A DNA stretch of 64,000 bases from Tabrizicola sp. (GTDB taxonomy: Bacteria; Pseudomonadota; Alphaproteobacteria; Rhodobacterales; Rhodobacteraceae). Below, one piece after another: positions 34,595 to 43,187 of this stretch (the first letter of the stretch is position 1; each line of letters begins with the position of its first letter). Both the position numbers and the translations under genes were made by a program. Location: contig NZ_JAUCZH010000004.1 of assembly GCF_030373185.1 (NCBI RefSeq), positions 1 through 64,000 on the forward strand. Reading direction: 5' to 3'. The notes below the pieces were generated by a model. That model had not been told where the DNA came from. It did no database searches and was given only the letters and a program-made list of their open reading frames with translations.

Positions 34595-35149
34595 GTGAAC
34601 GGAGATCTGGCGCTATTCCGCCGCAGGCTGCTGCAAAACCCCAAGCAGGTTTCGGCGCTTGCCCCGTCGTCGCGCTATCTGGCCCGGGCAATGGCGGACG
34701 GGCTTGGCCCCCGGACCGGGCGCGTGGTCGAATTTGGTCCCGGCACCGGCCGCCTTACCCGTGCCATTCTGGACGCGGGCGTTCCCGCCCGCCTGCTTGA
34801 CCTGTTCGAGTTGGACAATGATTTCGTCCGCCACCTGCACCAGCAGTTTCCCGGTGTTGCCGTACATCACCTTGGCGCGGATCGCGCGGATGAGGTGGTG
34901 GCTCCCGGTGTCGGGGCGGTGGTTTCGGGCCTGCCGCTACTGTCGATGCCCGCGTCAGTGCGTGAAGCAATTGTCAGCGCGGCTTTTCGCATCCTTGCCC
35001 CCGGTGCGCCCCTTATCCAGTTCACCTATGGCCCATCGCCGCCGCTACCGCCCGAAAGTATTGAAAACCTTGGGCTTATGGTAGAGCCGGGCAAGAAGAT
35101 CTGGCTGAATCTCCCGCCGGCCCGGGTCTATCGCTTCTACAAGGTTTGA
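34595..35149 (+). CDS. Class I SAM-dependent methyltransferase, PmtA-like
   Basis: A 184-residue protein with a GTG start three bases after sspB, so probably co-translated. SAM-binding motif VVEFGPGTGRLTRAIL is near residue 44, followed by LFELDNDFVRHLHQQFP and VVSGLPLLSMP. Size and pattern resemble bacterial phospholipid N-methyltransferases of the Rhodobacter PmtA type, which make phosphatidylcholine from phosphatidylethanolamine. It could also be an rRNA-adenine-dimethylase-like enzyme, so the substrate assignment is moderate. Confidence 0.75.
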   Translation: MNGDLALFRRRLLQNPKQVSALAPSSRYLARAMADGLGPRTGRVVEFGPGTGRLTRAILDAGVPARLLDLFELDNDFVRHLHQQFPGVAVHHLGADRADEVVAPGVGAVVSGLPLLSMPASVREAIVSAAFRILAPGAPLIQFTYGPSPPLPPESIENLGLMVEPGKKIWLNLPPARVYRFYKV

Positions 35150-35236
35150 CGGATCAGTTCGGTATGCGACGGTATGCCAATTGATTTTGCCGCCCCGCAG
35201 CGCTATGGGGCAGGCAATATCCTGAAGGAGGCATGG

Positions 35237-36643
35237 ATGACCGCGACCCGCCCCGAAACCAGAACCGAGACCGACAGCTTTGGCCCGCTGGAGGTTCCCA
35301 GCCACAAGTATTGGGGCGCCCAGACCCAGCGTTCCATCATCAACTTCCCGATCGGCTGGGAACGCCAGCCCGTCGCGATCATCCGCGCGCTCGGCGTGAT
35401 CAAGAAGGCCTGCGCGCTGGTCAATATCGCCCAGGGCGACATATCGGAGGAGCTGGGCCAGGCAATTTCAGCAGCGGCGACCGAGGTGATCGACGGCAAT
35501 TTCGATGACAACTTTCCGCTGGTCGTCTGGCAGACAGGTTCCGGCACCCAGTCGAACATGAACGCCAACGAGGTGATCTCGAATCGGGCGATTGAAATGC
35601 TGGGCGGCGTGATGGGGTCGAAAAAGCCAGTCCATCCGAACGACCATGTGAACATGGGCCAATCGTCGAACGACACCTTCCCGACCGCGATGCATGTCGC
35701 CATCGGCATGATGGCGCGCGATGTGCTGATCCCGGGGCTTGAAAAGCTGTCAAAGGCGCTCTGGGCCAAGTCGGATGAGTTCAAGGACATCATCAAGATC
35801 GGCCGCACCCATACACAAGACGCCACCCCCCTTACCTTGGGGCAGGAGTTTTCGGGCTACGCCACCCAAGTCGACAAGGGCATCGCCCGCGTGAAGATGT
35901 GCCTGCCAGACATCTACGAACTGGCGCAAGGCGGGACGGCCGTCGGCACCGGGCTGAATACCCGCGTCGGCTGGGACACCCGCGTCGCGGCGGAAATTGC
36001 CAAGATCACCGGCCTGCCCTTCGTCACCGCGCCGAACAAGTTCGAAGCCCTGGCCGCGCATGATGCCATGGTCATGTTCTCGGGCGCGCTGAAGACCGTC
36101 GCCGCCGCCCTTTTCAAGATCGCCAACGACCTGCGCCTTTTGGGAAGCGGTCCGCGTTCGGGTCTTGGCGAGTTGATCCTGCCGGAAAACGAGCCCGGCT
36201 CCTCAATCATGCCCGGCAAGGTCAACCCGACCCAGGCCGAAGCGCTGACAATGGTCTGCGCGCAGGTCATGGGCAATGACGCGGCAGTCGGCTTTGCCGG
36301 CAGCCAAGGCCATTTCGAGTTGAACGTCTACAACCCGATGATGTCCTATAACGTCCTGCAATCCATGCAGCTTCTCGGTGACGCCGCCGGGTCGTTCACC
36401 GACAACATGGTCGTCGGCACGCAGGCCAACGTGGCGCGGATCGACAAGCTGATGAAAGAATCGCTGATGCTTGTCACGGCACTGGCGCCGACCATCGGCT
36501 ATGATGCTGCGACCAAGGTTGCCAAGACCGCCCACAAGAACGGCACCACCCTGCGCGAAGAAGCAATCGCGCTTGGTTATGTCGATGGCGAGACATTCGA
36601 CCGCGTGGTGCGGCCCGAAGACATGATCGGCCCGAAAGGCTGA
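35237..36643 (+). CDS. fumC: Class II fumarate hydratase
   Basis: A 468-residue enzyme converting fumarate to malate in the TCA cycle; it needs no iron-sulfur cluster. Family signatures are intact: [45 protein letters not shown] and the mobile SS loop [17 protein letters not shown]. The ATG at 35237 has AAGGAGG five bases upstream; the track start at 35174 lacks support. The stop codon overlaps the ATG of the following 59-residue gene (TGATG). Confidence 0.97.
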   Translation: MTATRPETRTETDSFGPLEVPSHKYWGAQTQRSIINFPIGWERQPVAIIRALGVIKKACALVNIAQGDISEELGQAISAAATEVIDGNFDDNFPLVVWQTGSGTQSNMNANEVISNRAIEMLGGVMGSKKPVHPNDHVNMGQSSNDTFPTAMHVAIGMMARDVLIPGLEKLSKALWAKSDEFKDIIKIGRTHTQDATPLTLGQEFSGYATQVDKGIARVKMCLPDIYELAQGGTAVGTGLNTRVGWDTRVAAEIAKITGLPFVTAPNKFEALAAHDAMVMFSGALKTVAAALFKIANDLRLLGSGPRSGLGELILPENEPGSSIMPGKVNPTQAEALTMVCAQVMGNDAAVGFAGSQGHFELNVYNPMMSYNVLQSMQLLGDAAGSFTDNMVVGTQANVARIDKLMKESLMLVTALAPTIGYDAATKVAKTAHKNGTTLREEAIALGYVDGETFDRVVRPEDMIGPKG

Positions 36644-36822
36644 TGGCCGAGGTCATCAACCTTCGGGCGGCGAAAAAGCAGGCGGCCCGCAAGGCCGCCC
36701 GCATCCAAGCCGACGCCAACGCAGCGAAATCCGGCCGGACCAAGGCTGAACGCGAGGCCGAGAAAGCCCGCGCCGAAAAGGCCACGCGCACACTTGACGC
36801 ACATCGGCGCGAGACGGATTAG
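36643..36822 (+). CDS. DUF4169 family small basic protein
   Basis: A 59-residue ORF too short for the track. It reads [20 protein letters not shown] onward and ends AHRRETD, dominated by Ala, Lys, Arg and Glu in an amphipathic, probably coiled-coil helix. The start AEVINLRAAKK is the DUF4169 signature seen next to fumC in Rhodobacterales. It overlaps the fumC stop by one base (TGATG), so it is translationally coupled. Function unknown. Confidence 0.85.
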   Translation: MAEVINLRAAKKQAARKAARIQADANAAKSGRTKAEREAEKARAEKATRTLDAHRRETD

Positions 36823-36870
36823 CGGCCGTTTAACCTAGTTACGGCAGAGTTGCCGCAACGGAGGTGCGCC

Positions 36871-37101
36871 ATGAAGGACTTGCCCGCGACGATCTCGCCC
36901 GAGCGCTGGCTGACCCATTTGTTTTCCGCCCGATGCGCCGCCGAAGGCGGGACGGTTCGCCGCAAGGTTGCAGATGTGGAACGCCTGATCGGACGTGAAC
37001 GTTTCTTGCATGAAGTTCACCGCCGCGGATTCCGGGTTGTGGAAAATGCTGGCCAGTTCATCGTCTTTTGCAACTGCGAACCCGTCCATCTCTTGCGCTG
37101 A
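36871..37101 (+). CDS. Small conserved-looking protein of unknown function (76 aa)
   Basis: The ATG at 36871 has GGAGG six bases upstream. The protein (MKDLPATISPERWLTHLFSA...CNCEPVHLLR) is soluble, mixed alpha/beta and moderately basic, ending in a hydrophobic strand and a single CNC pair. I recognise similar small proteins in Rhodobacteraceae next to fumC but cannot give a function. The good ribosome site, codon use and 48-bp gap from the DUF4169 gene support a real gene. Two abutting palindromes follow its stop and may terminate the fumC operon. Confidence 0.7.
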   Translation: MKDLPATISPERWLTHLFSARCAAEGGTVRRKVADVERLIGRERFLHEVHRRGFRVVENAGQFIVFCNCEPVHLLR

Positions 37102-37115
37102 CGGCGCGGCCAGCC

Positions 37116-37160
37116 GCAAATCTTTTCGAAAAGATTTGCAAAATCCTTCGAAGGATTTTG
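37116..37160. repeat. Two abutting perfect palindromes (24 and 22 bp)
   Basis: GCAAATCTTTTCGAAAAGATTTGC at 37116-37139 and CAAAATCCTTCGAAGGATTTTG at 37139-37160 are each their own reverse complement and share one C. Both centre on TTCGAA. The AT-rich symmetry is striking in this high-GC DNA. They lie between co-directional small genes and could form terminators on either strand or bind a protein. Confidence 0.7.
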
Positions 37161-37192
37161 TCCACACCCGACCATTGCGCTATGGCTTGGGC

Positions 37193-37438
37193 ATGACCGC
37201 CCGCCCTATCAAGCGCTCTCTCACCCTCCACGGTCACCGCACGTCGGTATCGCTGGAAGATTCATTCTGGGTCGCGTTTCGCGAGATTGCCGCCATGCGC
37301 GGGCAGCCGATCAATGAACTGGCTGCCGAAATCGACACAGCCCGCAGCGGTGATGAGGGGCTCGCCTCGGCGATCCGGGTGTTCGTGCTGGATCACTACC
37401 GGGCGACGCGGTCCAGCGTAGCGGCCAGATCACCATAG
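37193..37438 (+). CDS. Ribbon-helix-helix domain protein
   Basis: An 81-residue small protein. RPIKRSLTLHGHRTSVSLEDSFWVAFREIAAMRGQPINELAAEID fits the RHH_4 pattern: a basic beta-strand followed by two helices. Such proteins are usually DNA-binding dimers, but targets of this family are unknown. The start is at the internal ATG 37193 of the track ORF 36995-37438. Its 3' end overlaps the convergent DUF1638 gene by 43 bp. Confidence 0.82.
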   Translation: MTARPIKRSLTLHGHRTSVSLEDSFWVAFREIAAMRGQPINELAAEIDTARSGDEGLASAIRVFVLDHYRATRSSVAARSP

Positions 37439-38028
37439 CCAGTGAACCGCCGTTCATAGGCCAGCCCCAGCCGCCGCGCACAATCTTCTGCCTTCGCGTC
37501 CAGCGCCGAATCGTCGATCTGTGCCTGATAGACCAGCTTCGTGTAATTGCCGAAATACATGTCGCGCAGTTCAGGGTGCCGATCCAGTCCCATCGGTTTC
37601 CAGACGAAGGCATCAAACTGTCGAACGAGGAAATCGGTCAGGTAAAAGGCGGTGAATTCAGTGTCCGCATGGGCGGCGAAGCGTTCGTTACCTTCAAAGA
37701 ACGAATAACAATGCGGGCCTTCGACCATTTCGACGCCAAGTTCCTTGCACTTTTCGAACAATTGGCCACCAGTGCCGCAATCAGCATAGACAACGAAGAT
37801 CTTCTCGTAGCGCCCGCGGGCTTCTTCAACAGCAGCCGCAACGGCAAGGGTGATTTTGTCTGGCCAGAGGTGCAGCTTTGCGGGCAGGCACTGCAGGTCC
37901 AGGTGCGTCCAGCCATTCGCGGCCTTCAGCGCCACGATCTCATGCGCAAGCGCACCGCAGGCGATCAGCAGAACCTGCCCGGACCGCGCAGGAGCCAACC
38001 CCGCTTCGCTGAGTATCAGATCATCCAT
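37396..38028 (-). CDS. DUF1638 protein
   Basis: A 210-residue soluble protein. Conserved blocks include VLLIACGALAHEI, LDLQCLPAKLHLWPDKI, VYADCGTGG and GPHCYSFFEGNERF, with several cysteines and histidines that could bind a metal or cofactor. DUF1638 genes tend to sit beside corrinoid and methyltransferase genes, as here. I prefer the ATG at 38028 because the track start (38061) would overlap the upstream 52-residue gene. A role in methyl-corrinoid metabolism is inference from context. Confidence 0.85.
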   Translation of the reverse strand: MDDLILSEAGLAPARSGQVLLIACGALAHEIVALKAANGWTHLDLQCLPAKLHLWPDKITLAVAAAVEEARGRYEKIFVVYADCGTGGQLFEKCKELGVEMVEGPHCYSFFEGNERFAAHADTEFTAFYLTDFLVRQFDAFVWKPMGLDRHPELRDMYFGNYTKLVYQAQIDDSALDAKAEDCARRLGLAYERRFTGYGDLAATLDRVAR

Positions 38029-38050
38029 CTCGGTCCCTGCGGACAGCCCC

Positions 38051-38209
38051 TTAGCGACCAACGCGCGACCAAGCCAGAATCAGGCTGGCCGAAAGGGCCG
38101 CGAAGGCAATTGCCGCAAGCGGGAGCCCCGACCAGACCGCCAAAGCAAGCGTGGCCCCTGCCGCCAGGATGACGAGTGCAACAAGGCCCAGAAAATGTGT
38201 CAGTGGCAT
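38051..38209 (-). CDS. 52-residue two-helix membrane protein
   Basis: Not in the ORF track. ATG at 38209, TAA at 38051-38053. The protein MPLTHFLGLVALVILAAGAT...ILAWSRVGR consists almost entirely of two hydrophobic helices joined by a short GLP turn, ending in a basic tail (inside). AGGGGGG lies upstream of the ATG. It ends 22 bp before the DUF1638 start on the same strand. I do not recognise a family. Confidence 0.6.
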   Translation of the reverse strand: MPLTHFLGLVALVILAAGATLALAVWSGLPLAAIAFAALSASLILAWSRVGR

Positions 38210-38290
38210 GACTTGCCCCCCTGACCTCCAACTTGCGCCCCGGACGCGACTTTCGCAAGACCGTCCGGGATCACAGAGCCGTGCGCCCGA

Positions 38291-38989
38291 TCAGGCGCTC
38301 AGCTGGTTGTGCTTGCGCGCGACGAACTGCTTGGCCGTCTCGACCGCAACAGCGGCATCTCGGCAGTAGGCGTCGGCACCGATTGCCTTGCCGAATTCCT
38401 CGTTCAGAGGCGCGCCACCGACCAGCACGATGTAATCTTCGCGCATGCCCTTTTCCTTCATCGTGTCGATCACGACCTTCATGTAGGGCATCGTCGTGGT
38501 CAGCAGGGCCGACATCCCAAGGATATCGGGCTGCTCACGCTCCAGCGCATCCAGATACTTTTCAACCGCGTTGTTGATGCCAAGGTCGATAACCTCGAAC
38601 CCCGCGCCTTCCATCATCATCGCGACAAGGTTCTTGCCGATGTCATGGATGTCGCCCTTGACGGTGCCGATTACCATCTTGCCCATCCGCGGCGCGCCGG
38701 TTTCCACCAGAAGCGGCTTGAGGATGAACATCCCCGCCTTCATCGCGTTGGCGGCCAGCAGCACTTCCGGCACGAACAGGATGCCATCGCGGAAGTCGGC
38801 GCCAACGATGGTCATCCCGGCGACCAGAGCCTTGGTCAAGACGTCATATGGCGTCCAACCGCGGGCGATCAGGATGTTGACGCCTTCCTCGATCTCTTCC
38901 TTCAGACCGTCGTAAAGGTCGTCATGCATCTGCAAGACAAGCTCGTCATCAGACAGTTCGGACAGGATGATGTCGTCTTCGTCGGCCAT
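38291..38989 (-). CDS. Corrinoid (B12-binding) methyltransferase protein
   Basis: A 232-residue methyl-carrier protein. The N-terminal helical cap (about 15-95) precedes a Rossmann-like B12 domain with GDIHDIGKN (DxHxxG: D113, H115, G118), GMSALLTTTM and VGGAPLN. The histidine is the lower axial cobalt ligand. Such proteins pass methyl groups between a substrate-specific methyltransferase and a methyl acceptor. The nearby betaine-homocysteine-type methyltransferase (40267) and DUF1638 protein suggest a betaine or DMSP demethylation module. Confidence 0.93.
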   Translation of the reverse strand: MADEDDIILSELSDDELVLQMHDDLYDGLKEEIEEGVNILIARGWTPYDVLTKALVAGMTIVGADFRDGILFVPEVLLAANAMKAGMFILKPLLVETGAPRMGKMVIGTVKGDIHDIGKNLVAMMMEGAGFEVIDLGINNAVEKYLDALEREQPDILGMSALLTTTMPYMKVVIDTMKEKGMREDYIVLVGGAPLNEEFGKAIGADAYCRDAAVAVETAKQFVARKHNQLSA

Positions 38990-39145
38990 TGGGGCGCTCC
39001 ACGCGGAAATTCCTGTTCAGTGGATGATCCTAAAGCGACCGATCCACTATTCGGCAAGCGACATACACCGGATGAAAGCCGACAGAAAGCGGTCGCGCGT
39101 AGGAAAGTTGTGGAGAATGTTCCTGTCTTGTTCTAGATTTCGGCG

Positions 39146-40231
39146 ATGACATCAGGTGACGGCATCCTTCCCGGCCAAAAGCTGCGCGCACGCGGGGCAG
39201 GCAGCAACCGCGCCGGTCGGTTCGAGTCCCGAACCCATGAAGCGCATGACGATGGCTGGGACTTGCCAGAAGACGACCGGCTGGTCCGCACCGAGCTTCG
39301 CCTTGAACGCCTGCGGTCGGCCATCACCTACAACCGGTCCCCTGATCTGCCCTTTGACCGGTCGATCAATCCCTATCGCGGCTGCGAACATGGTTGCATC
39401 TATTGCTATGCCCGGCCAAGCCACGCCTTCCTGAACCTGTCGCCGGGCCTTGATTTCGAAACACGGCTGATCGCGCGGCCCGGCATTGCCGATGTGCTGG
39501 ACGCCGAATTGCGCCGCCCGTCCTACAAGGTGGCCCCCATCGCCATCGGCACCAACACCGACCCCTATCAGCCGGTCGAACGTGACCACGGGTTGATGCG
39601 GCAGTTGCTGGGGGTGCTGGTGGCCTTTCAGCACCCGGTTTGGATCACCACGCGCGGCACGACCATAGAACGCGACATCGATCTGATCGCGCCAATGGCG
39701 GCGGCGGGGCTGGCGGCTGTGTCGGTTTCGGTCACCACGCTGGACGAAGGCCTTGCCCGCAAGATGGAACCACGCGCGCCGTCACCGCGCCGCAGGTTGG
39801 CGATGATCCGGGCGCTGGCATCGGCGGGCATCCCGGTGCGGGTGCAGGTGTCCCCGCTGATCCCGGCGCTGACGGATCACGAACTGGAAGCCGTCATGAC
39901 AGCGGGTGCCGAGGCAGGGGCGACCTTCGCCAACTCCATCCCGCTGCGCCTGCCGATGGAGGTGGCGGACCTTTTTCGCAGCTGGCTTGAGACAACCTTC
40001 CCCGACCGCGCCCAACGCGTGATGGGCAGGGTGCGAGAGTTGCACGGCGGGCGAGATTACGACCCCGAGTTTGGCAAACGCATGACAGGACAAGGCCTGT
40101 GGGCAGACCTGATCCACCGCCGGGCCGATCTGGCGCGCAAGCGACTGGGGCTGGGAAGTGGCCTGCCACCCTTGCGGACCGATCTGTTCCGCCCGCCAGC
40201 TCGGGCGGGCGATCAACTCAGCCTGTTTTAG
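39146..40231 (+). CDS. PA0069 family radical SAM protein
   Basis: A 361-residue protein with a 4Fe-4S cluster motif CEHGCIYC (C80, C84, C87) following NPYRGC, then YARPSHAFLNLSPG and PIAIGTNTDPYQPVER. This is the PA0069/SplB-like radical SAM arrangement. No reaction is established for the family. The start follows the track, and its ribosome site is weak. It is transcribed divergently from the corrinoid gene and convergently with the methyltransferase, so the placement may be coincidental. Confidence 0.88.
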   Translation: MTSGDGILPGQKLRARGAGSNRAGRFESRTHEAHDDGWDLPEDDRLVRTELRLERLRSAITYNRSPDLPFDRSINPYRGCEHGCIYCYARPSHAFLNLSPGLDFETRLIARPGIADVLDAELRRPSYKVAPIAIGTNTDPYQPVERDHGLMRQLLGVLVAFQHPVWITTRGTTIERDIDLIAPMAAAGLAAVSVSVTTLDEGLARKMEPRAPSPRRRLAMIRALASAGIPVRVQVSPLIPALTDHELEAVMTAGAEAGATFANSIPLRLPMEVADLFRSWLETTFPDRAQRVMGRVRELHGGRDYDPEFGKRMTGQGLWADLIHRRADLARKRLGLGSGLPPLRTDLFRPPARAGDQLSLF

Positions 40232-40266
40232 CCACGAAGCCCGGGATTCCTTTGCGGTTTCAGATG

Positions 40267-41280
40267 CTACCCCCGACGCCCGCGCCTTTCGCGCTTTGGC
40301 TCGCCCGAGGTATCGCCCGTCCCGTCCGAGGTTGAAGAAAACCCGCCCAGCTTGGACGAGATATCCTCAAGCGTCGGGCGCGGACCCTTGGGCCGCGTCT
40401 CCAGCGCCTCACGCATCGCGCGCAGATGGTCGGGCATGGTGCCACAGCAGCCGCCGATGATCCGCGCCCCGGCATCGCGCGCCAGCACGGCATATTCCGC
40501 CATCAGTTCCGGCGTGCCGTCATAGTGGATATGGCCGTCGTGGTATTTCGGGATGCCCGCATTGCCCTTGGCAATCAGCGGTCGCTGGGTGCCGGTCGAG
40601 GCAAAGCCAAGCAGCGTGCGCATCAGGTCGGATGCCCCCACCCCGCAATTTGCCCCAAAGGCGATCGGCGGGTTTGGCAGTTTCTCTACCATTTCGGCCA
40701 TCGCGGCGGAGGTTACGCCCATCATGGTGCGGCCTGCGGTATCAAAGCTCATCGTGCCGCACCACGGCATGCCGGCCAGCGCTGCGGCTTCGGCGGCGGC
40801 GCGGTATTCTTCAAAGGCGCTGATCGTTTCGACCCAAAGGACGTCGACACCGCCAGCCTTCAACCCTTCCGCCTGTTCATGGAACATCTCGACCGCCAGC
40901 TCATGCGTCAGCGTCCCCATCGGCTCGAAGATCTCGCCCGTGGGGCCGACCGATCCCGCCACCACCACCGGGCGACCGGCCTTGTCGGCAATCTCGCGCC
41001 CGAGTTCGGCCCCGATCCGGTTCAGCTCATGCACCCGGCCTTGCGCACCGTGCAGTTTCAACCGGCTGGCATTGCCGCCGAAGGTATTGGTCAGGAAGAT
41101 ATCCGACCCCGCCTCGACCGAACCCCGGTACAGCTTGCGGATATTGTCCGGCTTGTCGGTGTTCCAGAACTCCGGCGGCTCGCCTGATTCCAGACCCATG
41201 TTGAACAGGTTAGTCCCGGTGGCCCCGTCAGCCATCAGCCAATCGCGCGAGGCGAGCATTCGGGTAAGCGCGTCGGACAT
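40267..41280 (-). CDS. bmt: Betaine-homocysteine S-methyltransferase family protein
   Basis: A 337-residue zinc methyltransferase with the homocysteine-binding (pfam S-methyl_trans) barrel: MADGATGTNLFNMG, FLTNTFGGNASRLK, VAGSVGPTGEIFEP and GVDVLWVETISAFEE. The zinc-binding cysteines are in FGANCGVG and IIGGCCGTMPDH. The reaction transfers a methyl group from glycine betaine or a relative to homocysteine or the nearby corrinoid protein. The C-terminal 30 residues are a charged Ser/Arg tail. A perfect TTGACA -35 lies upstream. Confidence 0.9.
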   Translation of the reverse strand: MSDALTRMLASRDWLMADGATGTNLFNMGLESGEPPEFWNTDKPDNIRKLYRGSVEAGSDIFLTNTFGGNASRLKLHGAQGRVHELNRIGAELGREIADKAGRPVVVAGSVGPTGEIFEPMGTLTHELAVEMFHEQAEGLKAGGVDVLWVETISAFEEYRAAAEAAALAGMPWCGTMSFDTAGRTMMGVTSAAMAEMVEKLPNPPIAFGANCGVGASDLMRTLLGFASTGTQRPLIAKGNAGIPKYHDGHIHYDGTPELMAEYAVLARDAGARIIGGCCGTMPDHLRAMREALETRPKGPRPTLEDISSKLGGFSSTSDGTGDTSGEPKRERRGRRG

Positions 41281-41297
41281 GATCGGGATCCCTTCAG

Positions 41298-41327
41298 GTT
41301 AGCTTTCAGGTTTCTCTGCCATGTCAA
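41298..41327 (-). promoter_or_regulatory. Candidate promoter of bmt
   Basis: On the minus strand TTGACA (41322-41327) and GCTAAC (41298-41303) are 18 bp apart, ending 17 bp before the bmt ATG. The -10 match is weak. A direct repeat AACCTGAA-AGCT-AACCTGAA covers the -10 region. I looked for a SAM-II or SAH riboswitch here and could not match one. Confidence 0.35.
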
Positions 41328-41451
41328 GCGGAGAGAGGCAAATTCATATTCCGCATTACATCATGGCCGCCGCCTCAACTTCAAGACCAGCGGGCGGCGG
41401 AAAGAGTTGCCATCAGCGACCGACAGCCGGACACGGAAAGTCAGGCATGCA

Positions 41452-41484
41452 AAGGGCGCGGACCGAATACGGAGCCGCGCCCTT
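41452..41484 (-). terminator. Hairpin 3' of the zeta-subunit gene
   Basis: A perfect 10-bp stem AAGGGCGCGG/CCGCGCCCTT with a 13-nt loop lies about 20 bases past the DUF1476 stop. Only TTTG follows on the minus strand, so it is a weak intrinsic terminator or a 3'-end stabiliser. Confidence 0.55.
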
Positions 41485-41504
41485 CGGAGGTCAAGGACCA
41501 GTGA

Positions 41505-41819
41505 TCAGATCTCGGTCATCAGTTGTGCTTTGGCGATGGGCAGCATTTCAGCCATCTTGGCACGGATTGCGTCGGCGCTGACCTTGTCGCCAAGGTCGCC
41601 AACCAGCTTGCGCACCACATCTTCGATCCCGGCTTCCTCGAAATCTGCGTTCACGACTTCCATCGCATAGGCCGCCGCGTCATCGCCGGTCTTGCCCAGA
41701 AGTTCTGCCGCCCAGAGGCCGACCAGCTTGTTGCGCCGCGCCTCGGCCCGGAACTGCATTTCGCTGTCATGGGCGAACTTGTTTTCAAAAGCGTTCTCGC
41801 GGTCGTCAAACGTGGTCAT
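41505..41819 (-). CDS. F1-ATPase inhibitor zeta subunit (DUF1476)
   Basis: A 104-residue four-helix protein: MTTFDDRENAFENKFAHDSEMQFRAEARRNKL opens the family, and the N-terminal helix is the inhibitory element. In Paracoccus denitrificans the zeta subunit blocks rotation of F1FO-ATPase in the ATP-hydrolysis direction. The length matches that protein. I chose the ATG at 41819; the track's upstream start adds 38 residues of low-complexity sequence. Confidence 0.92.
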   Translation of the reverse strand: MTTFDDRENAFENKFAHDSEMQFRAEARRNKLVGLWAAELLGKTGDDAAAYAMEVVNADFEEAGIEDVVRKLVGDLGDKVSADAIRAKMAEMLPIAKAQLMTEI

Positions 41820-42035
41820 CGCGGCCCCCATGGGTTCAGGCGTGGGTTCAAGGTTTCTTTCCATATGCCCATCCGCTCGCCGCGCTGCAAGCCCCATTGG
41901 CCCCGGCGCAGCCTCCAACCCAGCCATTGCCACCCGCCTTGCGCGCCTTGCGAGCGCGCGACCCTTGGACTATAGGCCAAAGGAACACTGCGAAGGGACC
42001 AAGGGTTCCACGCAAGACCCGTCATCGGAGCATGC

Positions 42036-42788
42036 ATGGCACGGCGCAAGAAGGTCTACGAGGGCAAGGCGAAGATCCTTTACGAAGGCCCGGAACCCGG
42101 CACGCTGATCCAGTACTTCAAGGATGACAGCGCCCCCACCGTCGCGGCCCCGGCCACGCTGGAAGGCAAGGGCGTGTTGAACAATCGCCTGTCGGAATTC
42201 TTCATGACCGGGCTGAACCAGATCGGGGTGCCGACCCATTTCATCCGCCGCATCAACATGCGCGAACAACTGGTGCGGATGGCCGAGATCATTCCTCTTG
42301 AAGTGGTTGTCCGCAACTTTTCCGCCGGGCCGATGACGGCACGGCTGGGAATCCCCGAAGGCACGCAATTGCCGCGCCCCATCGTGGAATACTATTACAA
42401 GGACGAACGCCTGAACGCCCCTTTGGTGGCTGAAGAACACATCGTCGCCTTCGGCTGGGCCAACCAGCAGGATCTTGACGACATCATCGCGCTGGCGCTT
42501 CGGGTGAATGATTTTCTGTCCGGCGTGATGATGGGTGTCGGCATCCGGCTGGCTGATTTCAAGATCGAAGTCGGCCGGGTCTGGGATGGCGACTACATGC
42601 GCCTGATCGTGGCCGACGAGATCAGCCCCGACAACTGCCGCTTGTGGGATATGCGTCTGCCCGAACGCCCCGATGGAACCCTGCCCGATCCGCAACCGAT
42701 GTCGGATGTCTATTCCGAACTGGCGCGGAGGCTTGGCGTCATGCCGTCAAACGTGACCCATACCACCAAGCCGACCTTGATCAACTGA
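42036..42788 (+). CDS. purC: Phosphoribosylaminoimidazole-succinocarboxamide synthase
   Basis: A 250-residue purine-biosynthesis enzyme (SAICAR synthetase). RRKKVYEGKAKILYEGPEPG opens the ATP-binding domain; IPLEVVVRNFSAGPM and SPDNCRLWDM are family signatures. It condenses CAIR with aspartate using ATP. The gene starts a plus-strand unit with purS 138 bp downstream. Confidence 0.96.
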   Translation: MARRKKVYEGKAKILYEGPEPGTLIQYFKDDSAPTVAAPATLEGKGVLNNRLSEFFMTGLNQIGVPTHFIRRINMREQLVRMAEIIPLEVVVRNFSAGPMTARLGIPEGTQLPRPIVEYYYKDERLNAPLVAEEHIVAFGWANQQDLDDIIALALRVNDFLSGVMMGVGIRLADFKIEVGRVWDGDYMRLIVADEISPDNCRLWDMRLPERPDGTLPDPQPMSDVYSELARRLGVMPSNVTHTTKPTLIN

Positions 42789-42798
42789 CCTGCCCCCA

Positions 42799-42837
42799 GC
42801 GACAAGATTCTGCGACAAGATTCTGCAACAAGATTTT
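42799..42837 (+). repeat. Triple 13-bp tandem repeat after purC
   Basis: GCGACAAGATTCT, GCGACAAGATTCT, GCAACAAGATTTT: three head-to-tail 13-bp units, the first two identical, starting ten bases past the purC stop. They are followed by GCGCCGAAG. They contain no hairpin, so are unlikely to be a terminator. Slipped-strand copy-number variation is possible. Confidence 0.7.
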
Positions 42838-42926
42838 GCGCCGAAGCATCCTTGCGCCGGGACCATCCTCTTGCCCCCTGCCCGCCCCTTCGCTAAGGAC
42901 GGGCGAGACCAATCCCGGAGGCCCCG

Positions 42927-43166
42927 ATGAAAGCCCGCGTCACCGTCATGCTGAAATCCGGCGTCCTTGATCCGCAGGGCGAGGCTGTGCGCCACGCGCT
43001 TGGTTCCCTGGGGTTTCAGGGCGTGAACGGCGTGCGTCAGGGCAAGGTGATCGAGCTTGACCTGACCCAGACCGATCCCGCCAAGGCCGAGGCCGAGGTT
43101 CAGGCGATGTGCGAAAAGCTGCTCGCCAATACAGTGATCGAAAGCTACCGGGTCGAGATACTCTGA
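42927..43166 (+). CDS. purS: FGAM synthase subunit PurS
   Basis: A 79-residue small subunit of phosphoribosylformylglycinamidine synthase. MKARVTVMLKSGVLDPQGEAVRHALGSLGF and EKLLANTVIESYRVEIL are the family's two ends. PurS bridges PurQ (glutaminase) and small PurL. In many relatives purQ follows immediately; here purQ is at 59660 on the other strand and purL is not in the window. Confidence 0.95.
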   Translation: MKARVTVMLKSGVLDPQGEAVRHALGSLGFQGVNGVRQGKVIELDLTQTDPAKAEAEVQAMCEKLLANTVIESYRVEIL

Positions 43167-43187
43167 TTGCCTGAAAGGCATGCGGCT

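Noticed and set aside
39215-39240. tRNA T-arm-like sequence GGTTCGAGTCCCGAACC
   Set aside because: It lies within the radical SAM coding frame, and no cloverleaf or acceptor stem can be built around it.
41281-41340. Possible SAM-II or SAH riboswitch before bmt
   Set aside because: AAAGCTAACC and a TCTCT/AGAGA stem looked suggestive, but I could not assemble the required pseudoknot or conserved core; a promoter explains the segment better.
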